Origin: Marasmius tenuissimus
Lineage: Eukaryota; Basidiomycota; Agaricomycetes; Agaricales; Marasmiaceae
Assembly (NCBI GenBank): GCA_029532415.1
Contig: JAQOTA010000003.1
Coordinates: 37,503-101,502 of the forward strand
Direction: 5' to 3'
DNA: 64,000 bases
The translations under genes were made by a program, and so were the position numbers. Positions within the stretch are counted from its first letter, which is position 1. Each line of letters begins with the position of its first letter. Below, piece by piece: positions 48,019 through 60,038 of the stretch. The notes beneath the pieces were generated by a model. That model did no database searches, was not told the origin of the DNA, and saw only the letters and a program-made list of their open reading frames with translations.

Positions 48019-49499
48019 GCCACGCTGTTCGGAACTTCGAAGTTAAGCGAGGTAGATGAGATTTTCGGGCCGTCGTTGCAGCACGCCAGTATTACCTTGC
48101 TCTATATCATCACACCGGCAATCTCCATCGGAGCGCCAGCTCGCATTTCATGAATTGTCTCCTCCGGGTCTTCGAATATACTATCAACGAAAATCGATCA
48201 TGACCGCCAGCTCATGCTATTTGCTACCATCGAAGCGAAATCGGGTCCCACGCGTGAGGATTTTCAGGACACAATGATGAGAGTGAAGGATGAGGAGGAA
48301 AGGAGAAGTAAGGGTCCGTGAAGTACCTCCAGAACTGCAACATCCAAGGGCTCTGCTACCGTGCCGATATCTCCGATAGACTGGCTCCTGGTTAGGCTTC
48401 CGATGTAACCCAAACTCGACTAGTTAGATAGCCTGATTCTTTGATATCCATAACGCCAGACATGAGGTCTGATGGGAGGAGACGTAGAGTATATGCAGAA
48501 ACGTACCGGTGAGATGAGGTGAGCAGTGCAGAGAAGATGATAGGAATCATACCTCGGTTCCTCCATTTACCCTCTCTTTCCTCCCAACAGGCGATTCCCA
48601 CTATATCTCTATGGAGTGATTATAGCATTGTCAACAGGTGGCAAAGACCCGCCAGTACAGTTGAACAGAAGGAAGGCAAAAAGTAATGGAACGGAAGGAG
48701 GGCATGAAAGCGTAAAGAGAAGGAAGGACCCTGACTCCAAACTGAAGTTCCCCGTTAGTTTGCCGGCCGGTCAACGATACCCGGGCTGTTTCCATGCTCC
48801 TTCGTGACGCTTACACGCATCCTTTCATGTCCAGAGGGGTGAGTTTTGAGAGTGTTGGCCAGCACTACTACAGAGTACTCAATCCTAATTAGAACTCGAA
48901 CAACAACCAGTCGAACTCCCATCATTTGGACTGAGGTTGGGATTTGTGATCGAGGCCATTTAATCGTCACCTCAATCGCCGAGCTCGCGATATGTCTCTC
49001 ATATAGAAGTATTTTATCACCTTCACATTTGGTTTCAGCGCATACGCCACTTTCTTGAGTTGGATTCGGGTCGTCTGCGGGTCGCGGCGTGGTACAACAA
49101 GAATCAAAGGGCAGACAATTACTAGATGATCATACGGACAGTCGTGCCCCGAGGCTGATGCTAACGTCCAGAGGAGTTTTCCCGTTCACGAGCGTTGCAA
49201 AAGCCCCGCTCACCGGAGAACCTGCAGGATTGCCATATGGCTCAGCCACAAGCCCAAGATTTCAGAGGACTTTGGAGTCTGGACGCATCTCAGTGAGTAG
49301 ACCGGTATCCATTAATCTACTCGGAGGCAAGATGAACGTTAGTGATTATCATTCTCGTTTGTCCGTTGTGGACATGAAGATTCAAAACTTCAATCTCAAC
49401 CTTCGAATACGCTTTCATAGAACACAGGATGGATTATGGTGATCGAAAGACTGAACAGCGACGAGAAATATCGTGACCATGATAGTCAAATGCCGATTT
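48019..49499. other. intergenic, nothing recognised
   Basis: Frames of 60-117 codons occur on both strands without signature. No repeat partner found. Confidence 0.35.
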
Positions 49500-49960
49500 C
49501 TAGGTAAGAAATGGAAGAATGAACGAATACCCCAGTACGCGGCTCCGTCTCCATTCCGTAATTCCATCCTCGTTCTCAGTGTTGATGGGCATCACATACA
49601 TGCCAGAGCCTTCGTTGCGTCTCTATCGACCGGGCTCGAAGGACGACCGTGCATTTGAACGGCACCAATGTTTGCGACGATGTTTTTGGCCTCCTCGGAA
49701 GTTCGGCATCTCATATCAATGGGATTCGTTCATTTGCGGACACTCGTGTGTGGAGCCACGCACAACCATTTTATGGTGGTTGGTTGACAACCATCATTCC
49801 AATTTTCGTCACAGGTCTCGTCGAGTTTCTTTACAATGTGAAGCTTCAGATCTTTGCTTGTCGCACGTTGTAACAAAGGAGAAGGCAGCTACATGTATCT
49901 GATTTTGTCTTCCCTCTTCGCCGGCTTAAAAAGCAGAAGAACCTCTTCGAAATGACCGGG
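49500..49960 (+). repeat. repeat relic shared with 5150-5680
   Basis: Paired with the left-hand relic. The conserved frame reads FATMFLASSEVRHL and VHLRT before stops. See the entry at 5150. Confidence 0.5.
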
Positions 49961-50335
49961 ATACCAGACCATCTCGGTGAGCTCTTTCCAAGTCGAGTGT
50001 GAATTTTCTATACCATTCGGTCACGTTCGTTGGGTTTGACCTTGCAGCTGTAAACTAAAACTCGAGATGCTGCGAGTCGAAGATGGAATTAATTACTATG
50101 ATCAAAGATCTCTGCGTCAGACACAAAATGTCAGGAGATGCTGATCGCTTGAGGACGCCTCTACTCTACAAAGCACACTGTCTGTCAGGTTACTTTGGGA
50201 TGCGGAAGAGGTACGCTGCCGTGGCTGTGGAGATCGAAATCCCAAACGTAGGTCTTCCCTTTGAGCAGAGAGGTCGTGCGACATTGAGAGGACCTAGTTT
50301 CCAATTTCAACGACAAATCAGAGACTAAGGTCAGA

Positions 50336-50510
50336 TATATAAGCTACTGAACAGTCGAGAGCCGTCATTCACAGTCTTAGTACCTGTCTGATGCCTCCTG
50401 GTCAGGCTTGGTCAGAGAAATTCCTTGACACGATTGGAAGGGCGGCGGTTGTCTTTGGAACATCTTCGGGAAGGCTTGAATTCACTGCAATGAATATCAT
50501 GCACTTTCAC
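50336..50510 (+). CDS. candidate first exon with TATA box
   Basis: TATATAA at 50336-50342 is followed 55 nt later by ATG 50391. The exon of 40 codons (MPPGQAWSEKFLDTIG, then FGTSSGRLEFTAM) ends at a GTATGAG donor at 50511. A following exon starting after GCGTTCAG (about 50590) is possible but cannot be fixed. No family recognised. Confidence 0.3.
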
Positions 50511-50520
50511 GTATGAGTTC

Positions 50521-53140
50521 AAGTCAAAATCTTTCGGCTGTCTTTACTCAATTTGCACGGTCCTGAAGTGAGCGCTCGTCCAGCGTTCAGGCTCCTATTA
50601 TTGTAGTATTCGACTTCCGACTCGAGGGATCTTCGAGTTGTCAGCGTCCTACTCAAGGATAGCGTTGGGAGATTAGCTCGTACCTCGATTCGCCGTCTAC
50701 AACAGTCACGATAGTTTCGAGCCTCACCTATGGTCTGGTCCATCCTGTTGCTAGATCATCTAATAAATTGCGGTATCTCCCGCTCTGTCGAGCCGAGAGC
50801 ACATAGAACGATTGCTTGGTGCGAATGACGGAGATACTTATCCGCGTACTTGCCCAAACGTTCCCGGACTGGGGTATTGAACATGCTACATGATTAGAAT
50901 ATGGCTTATATGCTGAGCCTGTTAACCAGTTTGTCGTCGAATTAGGCGGATTGGGGCTTCAGTAGCTCGCAAATAGGCGACATTGATGCGCCTTGAAATC
51001 TGAACCTTGAATCTTGGACGAGATGAACCAGGTGTCCACCGAGTATCATCGCGAACGCAATAGTGGTAGATACATCAGACGACAATTATGTCGGTCAAAT
51101 CAACTTACCATCAGCTGGGTAGTGAAGGTAGATAGGGGCCGCACCAAGTGAAAAGGGTGCAAGTACAAGTGAGCATAGACACGTTAGCCAGGTAGGGACA
51201 CCCTTTCCTCATCCTGGCACACTTCGGTTTTCAGGAACCACTGTCAGCCTTGGCGTATCTTGGAGGATTATAATCAGCGAGGAATCCGGTCAATCAACGT
51301 GGACAAAAATGAGTTTCCGAGTGCCACGAGAATGGCGTTGAGAGAGAGATACTCCTCCTTTACGGTCTGTAGATTCGCCGTTCACGTTCTGCTCGACTCC
51401 CAAATTTTTCCTCACTCGGGTCACCCCTTGCGCTCACGACTATCGTGTTCCCCATCTCCAAGGCCTTGACGATAGTAACGTCGCTTTTGACATGGGTCAA
51501 AGGATTCAGTTGGCGTTGGGGATCGGTATTCTTCACGGGGATCGGGATCCTCGGGAATTTACATAAACGAGCCTCGAGGCAGCTTTTTTTCGATCTCCGC
51601 TCAAAGTGAACTTGACATCGAACTATCATCATCGCACCTCTTCCCCCAAACTTCGCCTCCTTATTGAGCCCAAACTCGTCGGAAATGAACCAGTGATGCT
51701 GACAATTCGGAGTTGCAAAATGGTGTCATGAAATAATCGCTGGAATCAATGGCAGAAGGCGTGTTTTCTGTGTACCGTTTCGCAAACCACAGAATACCGA
51801 TTGCCATTGTCCAAGGGCAACCCTTCGTTTATTTGGCTTTCACAGCGTCTCACGTGTCTCCCTGCTCGTTGTTCGGCTCTTCAACTTGTGCTTCGCATCG
51901 TCAACATATTCATCTTCGACCTTACCAACGCCTTCAGATCCGTAATTCCGACTGTCTTCCATGGCGCTCGTTTCTCTCCGGACCTTTTCATTCGTCTCCT
52001 CCCAACGTCTATTTGGCACCACGTCGGTCATGTGGAGCCCTTACATATTATACCCCAGGATAGGTGCGTTTCCTTTCCGTATTCTCATCTTCTCAGCCTC
52101 TCTAACAGAGATCTTATTCCTCAGGTCCTCCCGCCGGTGTTTCTGCAAGCAGGGTTGCATCTCGAAAATCACTCAGGGGCCATCCAACTCACGGATATCG
52201 AATTTATTCTCTGCTGATTCATCCTTCCTACACGCCGGGAAAACTATTATGTTTTCTATATTGCGTCCATCATCCATGTCCTACAAGCGTACTTCGCCAA
52301 CCCTACCCACCATGCTTGCACGCACTACCCATCTTCTCTCACCACCGTCGCCGTCACGAAGCTACATAGGGCTTATCCTCGATCGGCCCATGGTCCTAGA
52401 TGGGGGTTAGCAGTCAAACATGTCGCTGAGAGGCGTATATTCGGACTCTGTACCTGTCGGAGCTGCGTACCGGCATAAGCACTTCCGAAGGCACACACCC
52501 AGCCGACTCTTCGTTACGCGTTTAGAGATCCATAGGCTCCCCTTCTGAGACATTCAGATCAGGTACGAACCGGTTAGGGCCTACGTTCTGCTCGCTGCTG
52601 GCGCCAGGGAGAGTGGTCCACGCTGGGGATCGTCTGTCAGGGGGGAAAAGAGAAGATGGATTGGGGAGGGGAACGAGTATGGTCTCTATAACCTTTCTCT
52701 GCGCCCAGCTCGTCTGACTGTTAGCTTTCTGCAGATACTACTCGCCTCTTTCGACAATGCCTGGTATCCAGTGCTACCTAAAAGCCCGATGACGAACCAC
52801 TCTCCGAGCTCTCAATTACAGATTCTGGTGGCATATCACGGATCCTTCCTTCACCTTCCCTCGACTCTGTCTGCTCGTGGTTGCACCCGAAACCCTGTGC
52901 GAGAAGGACAGATCTCGCCTCAATGGCAGATAGCATGAGGTGACCGTCACAGTTGACCCCTTCACGTACTTGATTCGAAGGACGGGAGGAGACGATATAG
53001 AGAATGCGAGCTGGCTTGCTAGGGAAAATTGCCGGTTTGGTGATATTAAACGAGGCGACCTGAGTTTTTGTTGCTTCGCGCTACTGTCACCTTGGCCTTA
53101 CTAACGCTTTTATTTAGCGTTTAGAGTTCTTCGCTGGCGC
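50521..53140. other. intergenic with weak exon-like frames
   Basis: Between 51749 and 52217 two overlapping plus-strand frames contain a possible GTGCGT...CCTCAG intron (52061-52123), but no coherent protein or family could be built. The rest shows nothing. Confidence 0.3.
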
Positions 53141-53596
53141 TATGCGACAACAGACCGGAAACATTGTCATCTACCTTGTTCGACTTTGCATGAAAACCCC
53201 ACGAGAACAAACAGCTCCGATCCAGGCTCGAACACCCCAACTCTTTTCTCTTTCGTTATCTCCCTCAACGTTTCGGGTTCCTCTCCGGACTCGTCTACTT
53301 CTACCCACTGTTGTTGTCATACTTGCTCTTTCATTTCCTGCGGCGCCATGCTTTCGACGCCATTCCCCTGGTTCTACGTGCATGAGCCGCACTAAACCGG
53401 CTATGGCCAGAGATACGAGCCAATTAGCGCCATCAATATCAAACTCGGATTACAGCCTGCTTCATAACGGCGGGGATGCAACCAGTTGCAGGAGAACGTG
53501 GATGGAGGGGAAGATGGGAGACATAGCGCTACGAAGCCCGTATGTTCCCTCTCGTTCTTCTAGTCAACATCCCGCCTGACTAATACCTTGCTGTAG

Positions 53597-53850
53597 CCGT
53601 ACCCCATATTCTTCAAGAGAGCTTGTTCTTCGGGGCGAAGGACGTCGTAATCAAGAGATCTAGACTCCCAGGCTACCAGTTACATGACGAGAAAAAGGCC
53701 TGCACTCGAGCGGCGATGCATATGAAAACGGCTTCCGAGTCGGACATCGTACTGTGAGTGAGCATCTCACGTTCTTTCTACCTCTCCAGTTCGAAGCTCA
53801 CCCCCAGTGAAAATCGACATAAATCAGGGCCCTTCAGGGACATAGCTTAG
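53597..53850 (+). CDS. 3' exons of an unknown plus-strand gene
   Basis: After a GTATGT...GCTGTAG intron (53540-53596), an exon reads VPHILQESLFFGAKDVV and LPGYQLHDEKKACTRAA and ends at a GTGAGT donor (about 53754). The next exon, after CTCTCCAG, continues SKLTPSENRHKSG to TAG 53848-53850. Upstream exons are probably in 53142-53539 but could not be joined without conflict. The 3' end overlaps or abuts the convergent gene at 53824. Function unknown. Confidence 0.45.
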
Positions 53851-55132
53851 ATCTACTGCACCTTCGGCCTGACCAGGTAGTTGGAGCCTTTCGATGCGGA
53901 CAGGTTGCCCAATCGTAGGTCGTGATCGAGAGGTCTCGTTTCCCTCGAGCGAGGTACTTGAATGAGACGGTGAAGGAGATGGAGGGTAATTGGAAGGGGT
54001 CATCCGTGCGGAGGATCTACCGTGCTTCTTCGGGCGCACGATATGTGAGCTCAGAGGCACAGTACCAGTACCCGTAGGCGGTACGTCTGGAAGGGGCTTC
54101 CGTCTTCTCATTTTGAGCCCGGTGAATCTCGTTGTTGTGGCGATGGAACGAGTGGCTGTGGGTCGTTCGTGTGTTTTGGATCCTGGGTGGTTGAGATCGA
54201 ACATACAAGGATGTCGGGGAATGGAACGTACGTCTTTTGTTTCTTTTTGCCCTCGGTGGGGGTCCCGTGGTTCGTCGAGTTAACGGATATCCAAGTTCCT
54301 GATTCGGAGAGACTGCGCGGTCGTTTCCCGTTGTTGTTGCTGACGTCGAAGGGCGGTTCACGGGGCCTGCGATGTACGGGTTCGCTTCTAACAACATGTT
54401 TGTCAGGAGTGGTATATACAGGAAGCTTAAGAACTACCTGTGGGTGGGTGGTGACATCGTAATCTAGAACGAGCGGAGGCGAGAAAGGTGGAAGACGAAG
54501 CGGGATAACTGAGGAGTTTAGACGAACAGTCCTATCCTTATATCTGAGGAACTGAGAGGAATGTGGCGTCGAGGACGATGCAAGTGGTACACAAAAGTCG
54601 TCAAGGACGGGGTGGTGACCGGCTTTGGTCGACTCACGATAAATTCATAAGGTGAAATAAGACTGCTCGCCAAGGGATGTCGATGAACATTGAAGTGAGA
54701 GCTTGAGCGCTTATAAGTCACCTAGAAGATACTCCAGATGAAGGTAATCACAACAGAACCCAGAAGTAGCGGTTCAAAACGCCTTGTTCTTTCGACGTTG
54801 TGCATAGCAGTGAGGTATTGTTAAAGATGAATGGTGATCCCTTTCCATGTACTTTGAGAACAGCCAAAATGAGGCCGATTTTCCGAGTTTTCATGCAAGA
54901 TGTATCTTCATAGAGATTCGGCCAGCAGAGCGAGGGGAACCGAAACGAAGACAAGGCACAAAGCGAGCGTGAAGAATGGGTGTTCCGGTGATAAGCTGAT
55001 TGTTGAATGTTCGGATATTCCTGGGCTCCGAATCATGAAGAATTCTGGTTGATACAGGGATGGGGGTCCCATGAAGCATAAGAGAGGGACAGCTGAAAGA
55101 GCAATCTCGTTGTGGTGGTGGTTAATAGCCAA
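53824..55132 (-). CDS. multi-exon Ser/Pro-rich protein of unknown function
   Basis: The best-supported exon is 54232-54551. After acceptor CCTCTCAG it runs FLRYKDRTVRLNSS, PPFSPPLVLDYDVTTHPQ, SLSESGTWISVNSTNHG, and ends in a Lys-rich stretch at a GTACGT donor. The preceding exon (VTYKRSSSHFNVHRH...SPYEFI) ends at a GTGAGT donor. The last exon is ambiguous: one join stops at 54017, another continues through KPLPDVPPTGTG to a stop at 53824. Upstream, frames starting at 55132 (MAINHHHNEIALSAV, with hydrophobic FTLALCLVFVSVPLALL) could be a membrane-anchored N-terminus. It is divergent from the gene at 55223, with only 90 bp between the start codons. Not recognised. Confidence 0.5.
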
Positions 55133-55222
55133 GTTGGATTAGCGCCGAACTAACGCTCAGGATATTATTTAGCGCTTGGACCGCTTAGATAATCACTCTG
55201 CTCATCGTCTCATACCACCACC
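55133..55222. promoter_or_regulatory. 90-bp divergent promoter region
   Basis: Separates the ATG of the minus-strand gene (55132) from that of the plus-strand gene (55223). It contains GGATTAGCGCCGAACTAACGC. A related version, GGATTAGCGCCAAACTGGCGCC, lies at 59345-59366 upstream of the second copy of the duplicated unit, so the motif is retained in both. Confidence 0.4.
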
Positions 55223-57480
55223 ATGGCGACGACAGACGGTGCTGGTGCACTGGTCATCACTTCTCTGTCTGGGGTCTTCCTCATTATTTTCATTTCCACC
55301 GGAATTAAGACTTGGGTCTCAATAGCCGGCTCTTGTCGCGTTCATCAAGGCTCAACAAAGTAAACAGTCGAACCTGGATGACCTGGAAAGATCATGGCCC
55401 TCTATATGCGCAGCGGATTACCTCTGAAATGAAGGTTGATATAGAGGTGACCTTCTTCCAATTTACGTTCTATTCATCCTTGATGTCGTTCTTTGCATCG
55501 TCAGGTCGCCATGGGTTTATGAACAGTACTAGACCACGTTTAAGACTCGCTATACGATGACGGCTCTGCTTTGGACGCGTTCTACATCGACGGTATGACT
55601 CGCTGACAGCTCTTACTCGTATATGGGCCGTTGTTGACCGTTTGGTTTGACGACAGGAAGTGACGAAAAGTGTTTTCCATTCGTCTCAACACGGGACAAG
55701 CGGACACGCTGGACACGAGATGAGAGTCGGTGTGATGGAGCTGAAGGTAGGATTTTCAATCGACAAAGGGAGCTCGAAGTCATGCGCATGCTGGCTCATG
55801 TTGAACCCCACCACCTCACCCTCCGTTCGTTACCATTCTGTTCCCTGTCACCATTCCAAGCTGACTACCTTTATCATCAAAGGCGCAAGGGGGCACGATT
55901 ATAGCGAGCGGCGGGATCTGGGCATTGTGAGCGCTGAAAATCGTGCGTCTGATACTCAGGCATACTGTGCACCACACTGACTATTGCTCAGGTTTTGTTC
56001 GACCGCAGGAATCGAGGGGAAGTGAACTCACGAGGTCGAATCGACTTTCTTTCCGTCTGGTTTCGTTCGTTGCTTCCATACCACGTGCGGGTCAGTGACT
56101 ATGCCTCAACAAACCAAAATCGACGAAGGCATCGAAACGTTATGGCTCGCGAACCATCCTCTTGGTTTTGCCGCTTCTGGCCTCATCACTTCGACTTTTC
56201 TCTCGGATTTCCCTTAACTCTACTTCCATGGCGTAGGCGAGAAGCGCGGGCACAGCGGAATACAGCTTCTTTTGCTGTTACAGGCTCGCCTCGACGATAC
56301 GGGATAACAGTGATATTTGGATGCTTTGTCGAGGTTGATGGTTGGGATATCGACACCATTCAGTGAGCACAGCCGTTGATCTATCCTCTTGGAAGATTGC
56401 TAAGACGTTGTCCTCAGGCTAGGCTACCCAACGATCTCTACCCTTTCGAGAATTACCAGGACCAGGCCGTTAGCAACCCTCATCCCTCAGCAGACGCTAC
56501 TGCATCGTTACCACCCTACCGCCTGACATTCTGACACACTTCCTTCGTTATCTATATCTCCATGCATCTTGTAGGATGGATGGTTATGATATTCAGCACC
56601 GTCGTTGGTCAAGCCGGCATCGTTCACCATCTACAAGGCGCACTGGTGGGCCACGCGAGTGACGTCGAACGTGTTATTCCTCGGGAAGATAGAGTCGTGG
56701 AGAGATGCCTCCGAGAGTTTTGGACTGTCGGAGTTGAATGATAGAACTTGTACTATGAGGTATGTTGCTATTTCTTCGCTCTTTCGAACCCTAGCTGACG
56801 TATATTATCTTCGACTCTAGGTCGTTCTCAGATCCACACCGTCAACTCAGAATCACGAACCTTGTCATTCAACCCGAGCGGAATGAAGTCTCGCCTTTGG
56901 CTTCCTCCTGAGTAGAGTTGGTGGTCGAAATTTTGTTGCGGAGTCAATGGGAGTGAAGAGGGTCATCGCTCGTTTTCAGGATGTGGCGAGGTATGCTTAA
57001 TTGTAGTCGTTATCCTGTCGATGCTGATTGAAGGTTCCATTATCGCCAGATCAATCCCTTCTTATTATCATCAACGCGGACAAGAGGGGCGTGAACGAGC
57101 TAGTTTCTATCTCATAGTTCGCTTTGCCCAAGGGTCGAGCTGTCCTTCTACGTGCCACGTCTGGGTATGGCCGAACGTTTGACGAGTTCATGCGGGTTCC
57201 TATCCCGTAGAAACGAGAAATGCTGGCTTCAGGTCACTCCGCCTTCAGCTTCCGGGCTCATTTGGTGGCATTATATATCACCTGCGATAGGTACGACGCT
57301 CTGCCTAAACGGGACACGGTTACTCCGACTTCCTCAATGCGAATACTCCGAGCGCTATTGTACCCAAACCGTGCGAGTAGCTGCCACATCGCATTATCCT
57401 CTTCACCCGGCCTGACCCATTGTCTGCCAATCGAACCAAAACAACGTGACCCACGCAAATTGGTGGCATTGTTGATTTGT
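55223..57480 (+). pseudogene. small TM-anchored protein gene, probably degraded
   Basis: ATG 55223 opens MATTDGAGALVITSLSGV followed by FLIIFISTG, an N-terminal membrane anchor. Further exon-like pieces follow: WKDHGPLYAQRITSEM near 55380, VEPHHLTLRSLPF near 55805, and MPQQTKIDEGIETLWLA from 56101. No complete chain could be made because stops and unusual spacing interrupt it. The second copy of the duplicated unit retains only a shorter version (YGALYSPQNLPFYDQAVF near 59588, ending in TAA). The family was not identified. Confidence 0.4.
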
Positions 57481-57530
57481 TGTAGACAGTCATCCTCTTT
57501 CCACAACCACCACAATCCTCCACTCTCGTC

Positions 57531-58943
57531 ATGTCGCACGCGCTTCTCCCGAGGTCTTTACCGAACGAAGTAGTCAAGAACATCCTCTGCTTTCTACACC
57601 AAGATCTAGCTCGTCAATTGAAGGTGTTACCTCTCGGCTTTGCCTTGGTAGCGAAGAGTTGGTTCCCAATCTGGGCGTCGCTTCGGTGGAAGGTTACCGA
57701 CATTGGCCAGTTGTTCAATGCCATCACAGTTGGAGGAAAGGTGTGTTACTGTCATCGACATCCTCTTTGCCCATTTTCCCTGATCACGTTTTCTAGTTCT
57801 TCAAACGCCGCAGGCCCACAGAAGCTCAGTGGATCCGATTCGAGACCATCTACGCTCGATGGGTTGAAGAGATCCGGATAGAGCCTGGCTGGAGGTTTCT
57901 GAGCCCTCTGGGTCTTCAGAGGCTTTTCAACCTTCTCATACGACAGCTTGGCAAGAAGGAACACGTCGTGGTGCCCCTGCGGGAGTTTGAGGTTCGAGGG
58001 CCGGAGAGGTTTAGGGAGTGGTTGGATATTCTTGGTGCTGCGTTTTCGAGGACGAGCGCCGGGTACCTTCTTATGCCTACGACGGGAGGAGTTCTGCAGA
58101 AGCTTCGGAGGGATGGGTGCAAGTCGTCCTGGGTTCAGACCGCCTATGCTATCGACCAACGAGCGACGTCGTCGTCGTGGACCGCCATGTCTCCCTGGTT
58201 TGGTACATCCGTACCATCTCTTGCGGAGCATCGATCTGAAGGTTGAGGCGCATGTGGTGTTGGAGCTGTTCAAGGTTGTGAGGTCGAAGTTTAAGGGCAC
58301 TTTGGGTCTTCCTTATCTGAAGAAGATCACGTTGGAGCTCACTCCAGACCATACGACAAACTTTCGCGCAGACCGAACTCTCTGTTGTCTCTTCGAAGCT
58401 ATTGCTGGGATCGCTCCTCTCACGTTGGAAGAAGTCAGAGTCTGTGTACACCCTTCACCCCCCGAAGTACCCTTTATGACACCGGAGAACCTTCTCGCGC
58501 AGGATCACGCTATCGGGTATGAGATGCTCGACCCGCTTCGCGCGTGTCCTCGATTGCAGACGTTGGATATTCGGGATATCTATCCTGTGATGATCGACAA
58601 CGAGGAGCTTGTCACGCTTACGCGGTCTTGGCCCGGTTTGGTCAACCTCTATCTCGGGTTCAGCACGCGTCGGGCTGTGTTGGATTGGGGTACGCAAGGC
58701 TTGGAGTGGTTGGGGCAGGCGATTAATTTGGGTGCGTTGGAGGGAGTGTGTGAGGTGTGTAAGCGGTTGAAGAGGGTGGCGATTATGATGGGGGAGCAGG
58801 ATGACCCGGAGAAGGTGTCAGGGAGATTGAAGGAGAGGATGAATTTGTTGCGAGTTCCGGTTGATGGGACGGGGTTTTCGTGCTTTGTGGGGTATCCGAA
58901 GGAAGTGGCGGAGGGGGTGGCGTTGACGTGGATGCAAGTATAG
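57531..58943 (+). pseudogene. F-box-like protein, copy 1 (deletion and frameshift)
   Basis: Starts MSHALLPRSLPNEVVKNIL; residues of about 8-55 fit an F-box-like helix bundle (LPNEVVKNILCFL, then WFPIWASLRWK). An intron of 56 bp (57741-57796) is clear. Compared with copy 2 it lacks about 85 residues after FNLLIR (junction about 57947), in frame. It then shifts frame near 58160-58185, where a GTCGTCGTCGTGG run precedes PPCLPGLVHPYH. The C-terminal part (LRACPRLQTLDIRD, LVNLYLGFSTRRAV, GYPKEVAEGVALTWMQV) is fully open to TAG 58941-58943. Such proteins normally link substrates to SCF ubiquitin ligases, but this copy is probably broken. Confidence 0.7.
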
Positions 58944-59330
58944 AGGTGGATTTGATGTGTTTTGGGTTCCTTTACGTTACGCTTTGGACGTTGACTTTGT
59001 CCGTATCTACACCGGTGTTTGTACTTTTGTGGGTCTTTCCATGAGCAGGGTTTTCTTATCGTGTTTGTACGTCTGTGGATTATTCGGGAATAAGGATGTT
59101 CCTTAACATGAATCGCGCAATCGACTGACTCATCTCAACGTTGAAGGGTGATGCACGGGGCCTTCTGCCATTAACAGGGTGAGAGTTAATGAGGGCGTAC
59201 ATAGGATGGTTGAGGCGTATCTCTGTCGGCGATGACATCGCAATGGACGATCGGAGGTGATTAGAGTCCAGAAGGCACCAAAGTAGGTATCAGTGAGCCA
59301 TCTTTACGGGAATAACCTCGTCGGTGGTGG
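58944..59330. other. spacer between duplicated units
   Basis: The 3' flank of copy 1. No gene seen. Confidence 0.4.
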
Positions 59331-60038
59331 TCGACAGTCAAACTGGATTAGCGCCAAACTGGCGCCGAGTGCTGTCGAGCGCTTAGATTGACTTACGCAA
59401 TCAAGAGTCTGCTCGTCATCTCAGACCACTACAACGACGACGGACGATCCTGGCGCACCAAATATCCTTTCTACTCGTTCACTTTATCTTCTCATCAGAA
59501 CAAATGAATCTCTCGGGCCGATATCGTTGAATGGCTCTGTTAATATAACGTGTCCGTCCAGGTCAAATCAAGATAACCTAGAACTATGGCGCCCTCTACT
59601 CGCCTCAAAATCTCCCGTTCTATGACCAGGCTGTCTTCTTGTACTTATAACTCTCTATGATGTCGCCTGGGGACGATGTTGCCCGTTCTACTGCGTAAGC
59701 ATCTCATCTTATTGAGACCGGAGCTGAGATGATTCTGCAAAACCGCTGTCGGAGTGTCCCCACACATGCGCCCAGTCACTACAACAATCTTGTGACGAAA
59801 CGTGGGGAGACATCGTTTGAATGGCACACCGAGAAGTAGGTTCCCCTTTTCGGCGGTAGTGTCGTTTGGGACAACAGAGCCTCTCGGCACCAGTAATCAA
59901 AGCGCCGTTGTATCCCTCCACCTATTGTCTGGCAATCCAACCAAAATAACGTGACCGCGTAAACTGGTGGCATTGTTGATTCGTCAGTCAACCAGATTCA
60001 ACCTCTTTCCACCACCACCACCATCCTCCACTCTCGCC
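59331..60038 (+). repeat. second, shortened copy of the 55.1-57.5 kb unit
   Basis: Begins with GTGGTGGTCGACAGTCAAACTGG, like 55120-55140 (GTGGTGGTTAATAGCCAAGTTGG). It contains a truncated version of the TM-protein gene and ends in the same leader as copy 1 (GTGGCATTGTTGATT...CCTCCACTCTCG). About 1.6 kb present in the first unit is absent. Confidence 0.6.

Noticed and set aside
48010..48100. 5S rRNA-like stretch (CGAAGTTAAGCGAGGTAG)
   Set aside because: Only about 20 bases resemble the central 5S region; the flanks do not provide the remaining helices, so a 5S gene is not supported.
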